Assembly: GCA_902787755.1 (NCBI GenBank)
Contig: CADAHL010000007.1
Coordinates: 1 to 64,000 of the forward strand
DNA length: 64,000 nt
Source of the DNA: Oscillospiraceae bacterium
Lineage (GTDB): Bacteria; Bacillota; Clostridia; Oscillospirales; Oscillospiraceae
Direction: 5' to 3'
The position numbers were made by a program, and so were the translations under genes. Every line of letters starts with the position of its first letter. Positions within the stretch are counted from its first letter, which is position 1. This document shows positions 59,535-64,000 of the stretch, piece after piece. The notes under the pieces were generated by a model. That model made no database searches. It was not told the DNA's origin and saw only the letters and a program-made list of their open reading frames with translations.

Positions 59535-61985
59535 TCATTCTCCTTTTTCGCCGGTCTGTTGCTCCAGCAGTTTTTCCTCCATGGTCTGCACGCCGCCCAT
59601 CTCCACGATGGCGTTCAGGCTGCCCCGGAACACACCGTGGACCTCGGCGTCCACCAGCCCGTTCAGGCTGCCCCGGACCCGGCCGTCGATGCGCATCAGG
59701 CCCACCTGCTGGGTCATCCGGGTGCCGTGCTCGATCTGGAAGGAGGTCTTTTTGATCACGATATCGCCCATCAGCAGGATCTGGGGCAGCACGCACATGA
59801 CCAGGAAGATGGACATGAGCGTGCCGGAGCCCAGGTACACGCCGATGGCGGAAATGGTCTCGTTGGAGGTCATCAGACCGATGGCGATGCCCGCGGAGGC
59901 CAGCATGGTGCCGGAGGTGATGATGGTGGGAAAGGCCAGGTTCAGCGTCTCGATCATGGCCTGGCGCAGGGGCATCTGCTCCTTGAGCTCCATATACCGG
60001 CTGGAGATGACGATGGCGTAGTCGATATTGGCGCCCATCTGGATGGCGCTGATGATCAGGTAGGTCAGGAAGAACAGATTGTCTCCCTTCAGATAGGGTA
60101 CCGAGAAGTTGCAGAAGATACTGCCCTGGATGATCAAAATCAGCAGCAGGGGCAGACCCACGGACTTGAAGGTAAACAGCAGCACCGCCACCACAAACAG
60201 CACCGTCAGTACGCTGATGAGCAGGTTGTCGTTCTGGAAGGATGCCTCCAGGTCGCTGCAGCTGGTGGTGTCGCCCACCAGATAGTATTCGTCGTAATAC
60301 CGGGCGGTCAGGCCGTGGATCACGTCCAGATAGTCGAAGCTCTCCTTGCCCTCGGTGGGCAGGTCCATCTCCAGCACGATCCGGCTCCAGTTTTCGCTGC
60401 GCAGCTGGAGTTCGGCGTCGTGGATCTGCTCCTGCAGTTCGTCCAGCTTCTCCTCGGTCTCCTGGTCCAGGTTCAGGCTCACCTCGTCCCGGCGGTCGAT
60501 CAGATAGTCGAACAGGTCGATAAGCGGGATCCGGTAGTTGTCCAGGTTGGTCACCACCTGACCGTAATCGTCCTGGTGCATGGCGTAGCCGGTGTAGAGC
60601 ACCTGGGCCACCTCATAGTCCAGGTCCGTCAGCTCCGCAAACTGCCGGGGCGTCAGAGCGCTGGTGAGCACGTAGCCGTCCATGGCCTCGATATTGGCCA
60701 GACCCAGCACCGACTCGGTGCGGCTCAGCTCCTCCAGGTCCGCGATCAGCGCTGCTTCCTTCTCGTCGCTGCCGGCGGGGACGATCAGCGCCATCTGATT
60801 GGTCTTGCCAAAGATCTGTCGGATCCGGGCCTCGGCGATCTGGGTCTCGTTCTGGCGGATGGAGCGGACCGAATACTGGGAATAGACATAGTTGACGCGG
60901 TTGGAACAGATCAGGGCCGCCGCGAACACGCCCAGAAACAGCACCGGCATCACAAAGCGGGTGGCGTACACCGCCTTGCCCAGGAAGCTGATCTTCGGCA
61001 CGAAGCTGCGGTGGTGGGTCCGGTCGATGATCGGCGCGAAAACCACCAGCAGGCCGGGCATCAGCAGGAACACCGAGCACAGGGACAGGAGGATGGCCTT
61101 GATGAGGACCAGGCCCATATCCATGCCCAGCCGGTACTGCATGAAGCACAGGGCCAGCAGGCCCGCCACCGTGGTCAGGGAACTGGCGGAGATCTCGGGG
61201 ATGGCCTTGCTCAGCGCCGCCACCGCCGCTTCTCTGGCGGGCCTGGTCTCATGCTCCTCCATAAAGCGGTGGCAGAGAATGATGGCGTAGTCGATGGCCA
61301 GGGCCAGCTGCAGCACGATGGCGATGGAGTTGGTGACGAAGGAGATCTCCCCCATGAGATAGTTGGTGCCCATGTTCAGCAGGGCCGCCGCCCCGAAGGT
61401 CAGCAGCAGCACCGGGATCTCCCCGTAGGTCTTGGAGGTCAGCAGCAGCACCAGGATGATGATCACCACGGCAATCAGGTCCACCACCAGCATCTCCTGA
61501 TCGATGATGAGCTTCAGGGGATTGCCCACGTTGCTGTCCACGTACAGGTCGTATTCCGACAGCAGCGCCCGGATGGTGCTCAGGGCCTGAATGCTCACGT
61601 CTTCATTTTCGGTGCCGTGGAAGGTCACGGAAAACAGCGCCGCGGCCTGGGCGTAGTGCTTGGGACTGTTGTCGAAGTCCACGGACTTGACCCCGTCCAC
61701 CGCCTCGATCCGCTCCCGGATGGCCTCGGCCTGGTCGTAGGTGATATTCTCCACCATGATCTGGGCGGTGCCGAAGGTGGTAAACTCCCGCTCCATCAGA
61801 TCCAGGCCCTGCCGGGTCTCGGTGGTCTCCGGCAGATAGGCCGTCAGGTCGTCATTGACCCGGACCCAGTTGCGGGACACGGCGCAGAACAGGGCGGCGA
61901 TGACGAAAATAAGAAAGAACACGCTGCGGCGGTCCACGATCAGGGCCGCCAGCCGTTCCATAAAGCTCCGATTCTCAGTTTTCAT
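59535..61985 (-). CDS. MMPL/RND-family transporter
   Basis: 816 aa in two homologous halves. Each half has one TM helix, a large extracytoplasmic domain and five more TM helices (first cluster ~175-345, second ~590-745). The conserved AIVLQLALAIDYAIILCHRF and ISAIQMGANIDYAIVISSRY blocks are the membrane signature of MMPL proteins with the proton-relay Asp-Tyr pair. Such proteins export lipids or hydrophobic compounds, or assist cell-envelope assembly. The start at 61985 follows AAGGAA. It is coupled to the GLUG surface protein, which might be its partner or cargo; that link is inference. Confidence 0.9.
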   Translation of the reverse strand: MKTENRSFMERLAALIVDRRSVFFLIFVIAALFCAVSRNWVRVNDDLTAYLPETTETRQGLDLMEREFTTFGTAQIMVENITYDQAEAIRERIEAVDGVKSVDFDNSPKHYAQAAALFSVTFHGTENEDVSIQALSTIRALLSEYDLYVDSNVGNPLKLIIDQEMLVVDLIAVVIIILVLLLTSKTYGEIPVLLLTFGAAALLNMGTNYLMGEISFVTNSIAIVLQLALAIDYAIILCHRFMEEHETRPAREAAVAALSKAIPEISASSLTTVAGLLALCFMQYRLGMDMGLVLIKAILLSLCSVFLLMPGLLVVFAPIIDRTHHRSFVPKISFLGKAVYATRFVMPVLFLGVFAAALICSNRVNYVYSQYSVRSIRQNETQIAEARIRQIFGKTNQMALIVPAGSDEKEAALIADLEELSRTESVLGLANIEAMDGYVLTSALTPRQFAELTDLDYEVAQVLYTGYAMHQDDYGQVVTNLDNYRIPLIDLFDYLIDRRDEVSLNLDQETEEKLDELQEQIHDAELQLRSENWSRIVLEMDLPTEGKESFDYLDVIHGLTARYYDEYYLVGDTTSCSDLEASFQNDNLLISVLTVLFVVAVLLFTFKSVGLPLLLILIIQGSIFCNFSVPYLKGDNLFFLTYLIISAIQMGANIDYAIVISSRYMELKEQMPLRQAMIETLNLAFPTIITSGTMLASAGIAIGLMTSNETISAIGVYLGSGTLMSIFLVMCVLPQILLMGDIVIKKTSFQIEHGTRMTQQVGLMRIDGRVRGSLNGLVDAEVHGVFRGSLNAIVEMGGVQTMEEKLLEQQTGEKGE

Positions 61986-62026
61986 GGCTCGTTCCTTCTG
62001 GTTCATTTCATACAGATACAGAGCAT

Positions 62027-62055
62027 ACTATACACCCGAATCCTAAAAAAGTCAT
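62027..62055 (-). promoter_or_regulatory. Promoter of the MMPL-GLUG operon
   Basis: -35 ATGACT, 17-bp spacer, -10 TATAGT on the minus strand, divergent from the permease promoter. Confidence 0.55.
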
Positions 62056-62090
62056 TAAAAAAAGCGGCATTTCCCAGGCTCCTCCTCCGG

Positions 62091-62120
62091 TTGACAGATT
62101 CCCTGTCTTTTCCGTATAAT
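62091..62120 (+). promoter_or_regulatory. Promoter of the amino-acid permease gene
   Basis: Consensus -35 TTGACA, 18-bp spacer, consensus -10 TATAAT; ATG 33 bp downstream. Confidence 0.85.
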
Positions 62121-62152
62121 GAGAGCAACAAGCATACACGGGAGGGCTCAAG

Positions 62153-63310
62153 ATGAAAACGATCCACGGCGAATCCCGGCTGACCTTCTGGGAGGCCACC
62201 AGCATCATCATCGGTCACGGCGTAGGCTCCGGCATTCTGTCGGTCCCCTATCTGGCCGCCCACAACAGTCTGCGGGAGATCCTGCTGATCCTGGGCTTCT
62301 GCTACCTGTTCAACCTCATCCTGCATCTGGTCATCGCGGAGCTGAGCTACAACAACGACGGCGCGCAGTTCATCGCCTGCTTCGACGCGGAGCTGTTCTC
62401 CGGGAAGCTGAAAACGATCTTCACGGGCCTGGCCTTCGCCCTGCTGGGCCTGTCGGTGCTGTTTAACGTCAGCGCCTATCTCACCGGCGCCGCGGCGGTG
62501 TTCCGCAGCTGGTTCGGCCTGCCGGACGTGGCCGGGATCCTGCTGTTCTACGTGATCGGCGCGGGCGTGGTGTTCGTGGGAATGAAGCTGGTGGGCATCT
62601 GCGAGAAGATCGCCGTGGGCTCCATGGTGCTGGTGGTGGGCGTCCTCTTCGTGGCCACCCTCCGGGCGCCCATGAGTCCCCTGCCCTCGGGCTGGCACGG
62701 CGTCAACAACGCCCTGGCCCTGTTCGGCATGGTGTCCTTCTCCCTGTCGGCGGTCATGTCCACGCCCCAGGTGGTCAAGGGGCTGGAGGGCGACAAGAGG
62801 CGCATCCGCGCCGCCATCGCCTCGGGCCTGGCCATCAATCTGGGCCTCATTCTCCTGATCACCCTGATGACCCTGCTGGGCACCGGAGAGGGCATCACCA
62901 AGGACGGCGCGCTGGTGGATCTGAGCCGTCACCTGGGCGGCTGGGTCAGCGTGGTGGGCTATGTGTTCACCCTGCTGGCGCTGGCCACCTCCTTCTGGGC
63001 CAACACCCTGAACCTGCGGGACATCATCCACGAGCAGACCCGCTGGGAGTTGAAGCTCAGCTGGCTGGCCGCCTCGGCTCCCTGCCTGCTCATCGCCCTG
63101 TTCGTCCCGGCCAGCTTTGTGGGCCTGACCCGCTTTGCCAGCATCATCCAGGTGGTCACGGGTCTGGGCATCATCGTGGCCTATTACCGCTCCCGGAAAC
63201 GGGTGGGCACTTCGGAGCTGGTGGGCGCCTTCGGCACGCTGCCCATTCTCATTCTGGTGATGCTCTGCTCCCTGCTGGCCACGGTAGGCGCTGTGCTTCC
63301 GGTGAGCTGA
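62153..63310 (+). CDS. Amino-acid permease (aromatic/hydroxy amino acid, APC-superfamily type)
   Basis: 385 aa with about eleven transmembrane helices. The first helix has TSIIIGHGVGSGILSVPYLA, the broken TM1 with the GxGxG-like substrate/Na+ site of the APC fold. GMVSFSLSAVMSTPQVVKGL corresponds to TM6. The layout resembles tryptophan/tyrosine and AAAP-type permeases, but the substrate is not deducible. GGAGGG precedes the ATG. The next gene starts 2 bp after the stop, so they share a transcript. Confidence 0.88.
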   Translation: MKTIHGESRLTFWEATSIIIGHGVGSGILSVPYLAAHNSLREILLILGFCYLFNLILHLVIAELSYNNDGAQFIACFDAELFSGKLKTIFTGLAFALLGLSVLFNVSAYLTGAAAVFRSWFGLPDVAGILLFYVIGAGVVFVGMKLVGICEKIAVGSMVLVVGVLFVATLRAPMSPLPSGWHGVNNALALFGMVSFSLSAVMSTPQVVKGLEGDKRRIRAAIASGLAINLGLILLITLMTLLGTGEGITKDGALVDLSRHLGGWVSVVGYVFTLLALATSFWANTLNLRDIIHEQTRWELKLSWLAASAPCLLIALFVPASFVGLTRFASIIQVVTGLGIIVAYYRSRKRVGTSELVGAFGTLPILILVMLCSLLATVGAVLPVS

Positions 63311-63311
63311 G

Positions 63312-64000
63312 ATGAACAGAGCCGTCAAAACCGCCGCCGCGGCCTCGGGGGTCACCCTGGCCTTGGCCGGGCTCTTCGCCGAGGAGCTGTATCGCTACGT
63401 CTTTCACCGGAAGGGCTCGGCCCTGCTCTCCCCTTTTCTGGACAGCTTCGGCCACGAGGCGGGCTACTACGTCTTCCGCAACACCGCCGCTGACGAGCTG
63501 CGGTCCCTGCCCCGGCGGGAGCTGAGCATCCGCTCCGCCGACGGGCTGGAGCTGCGCGGCTTCTACTATCCCCTGGGCGGCCAGGGAAGGCGCATCGCCT
63601 TTCTCATCCACGGCTACCGCTCCGAGCATACGGAGACCGCCGGAATGTTCCTGGACTACTACCGCAGCCGGGGCGTCGATCTGTTCTGCTGTGACCAGCG
63701 CTCCCACGGCCGGAGCGAGGGGCGGCTCATCGGCTTCGACGTCTTCGAGGCGGAGGACTGCCTGGCCTGGGTGGAGGAGCTTCGCCGGCAGTTCGGCCCG
63801 GAGGTCTCCATCCTGCTCCACGGCTTCTCCATGGGCGCGGCCACGGTGCTGCGCATGGCTCCCCGCTGCCCGGACTGCGTGAAGTTTCTGGTGGAGGACA
63901 GCGGCTACGCCAGCGCGGTCACCCAGCTGAAGGGACAGCTGGGTCCGGCCTACCCCCTGCTGGCCCGGATCCACCGTCTGCTCTCCGGCCGGGATCTGAG
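63312..64000 (+). CDS. Alpha/beta hydrolase, cut by the window end
   Basis: First 229 codons of a larger gene running off the right edge. An N-terminal hydrophobic helix (~5-24) anchors or exports the protein. The hydrolase core follows, with the oxyanion HGYRSEH motif, CCDQRSHGRSEG, and the nucleophile elbow GFSMGA (Ser in G-x-S-x-G). It resembles the YqkD/BEM46-type membrane-associated serine hydrolases; the substrate is unknown. Its start lies 2 bp after the permease stop. The acid and His of the triad would be beyond the window. Confidence 0.88.
   Translation, partial: MNRAVKTAAAASGVTLALAGLFAEELYRYVFHRKGSALLSPFLDSFGHEAGYYVFRNTAADELRSLPRRELSIRSADGLELRGFYYPLGGQGRRIAFLIHGYRSEHTETAGMFLDYYRSRGVDLFCCDQRSHGRSEGRLIGFDVFEAEDCLAWVEELRRQFGPEVSILLHGFSMGAATVLRMAPRCPDCVKFLVEDSGYASAVTQLKGQLGPAYPLLARIHRLLSGRDL

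Noticed and set aside
56725-60021. Very long plus-strand frame opposite the GLUG protein gene (about 1,100 codons)
   Set aside because: Low-complexity His/Gly/Ala/Val product typical of the antisense of a GC-rich gene; the opposite strand has signal peptide, repeats and anchor.
59508-62156. Plus-strand frame of about 880 codons opposite the MMPL gene
   Set aside because: Antisense shadow; the minus-strand frame has clear MMPL membrane motifs.

Overview
The window looks like chromosome of a GC-rich, endospore-forming gut Clostridium relative, most likely Oscillospiraceae (clostridial cluster IV). This is inferred from gene content: spoIIR and spoVAC, an Enterococcus-type V-ATPase operon in the order F-I-K-E-C-G-A-B-D, DapF, IspE (MEP pathway), HemZ, CarD, a CD1247-like zinc-ribbon protein and Pro/Glu-rich Ig-like surface proteins. 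Housekeeping genes are strongly G/C-ending at third positions. The one clear exception is an AT-richer gene at 26.8-29.0 kb. No assignment below rests on a database search.

Layout. 0-6.4 kb: tRNA-Ala(GGC), a nucleoside hydrolase with an AraC regulator, a dicarboxylate/amino-acid symporter coupled to dapF, a membrane XRE regulator and a CD1247-like protein. 6.4-15.7 kb: efp; a two-component system co-transcribed with an M24 peptidase; a DacA-type carboxypeptidase; hflX; a GNAT; a REP-associated tyrosine transposase (RAYT); a YigZ protein. 16-25.2 kb: the nine-gene V-ATPase operon. Its proteolipid has the Na+-site residues, and its catalytic-cylinder B subunit is frameshifted in this sequence. 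25.4-29 kb: spoVAC with a 43-codon partner, then a tRNA-Ser(GGA) whose acceptor strand is split by a 174-bp hairpin-rich segment, then an AT-rich 734-aa orphan with RecB/PD-(D/E)XK-like motifs. 29-42.6 kb: a DUF3472-like exported protein, a GH2 glycosidase, an ECF sigma/anti-sigma pair, a GH13-ispE-glgB operon and two Ig-like surface proteins. 42.7-46.8 kb: a C39-like protein, then two large inverted composite repeat islands around two small envelope-protein genes, ending in a RAYT remnant. 46.9-64 kb: gap (frameshifted), a histidine-kinase-like ATPase, a uridine-kinase-like protein, hemZ, carD, a second two-component system, spoIIR, an LCP protein, a GLUG/MMPL pair, an amino-acid permease and the start of an alpha/beta hydrolase.

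The intergenic DNA is unusually structured. At least thirteen palindromic REP-like elements begin GTAGGGGC. One supplies the hflX stop codon and two lie in frame inside the RAYT gene, which suggests a working RAYT/REP system in a Firmicute. A second family is CCCCCT/AGGGGG palindromes. A third is tandem 7-bp repeats starting at or within a few bases of stop codons, in gene orientation. The best candidates for something new are the interrupted tRNA-Ser with its neighbouring nuclease-like orphan, the RAYT gene carrying its own REPs, and the heptad repeats at stop codons. Two conserved genes (ntpB, gap) each lack a short internal block with loss of frame. Both occurring in one window makes assembly error as likely as real mutation.
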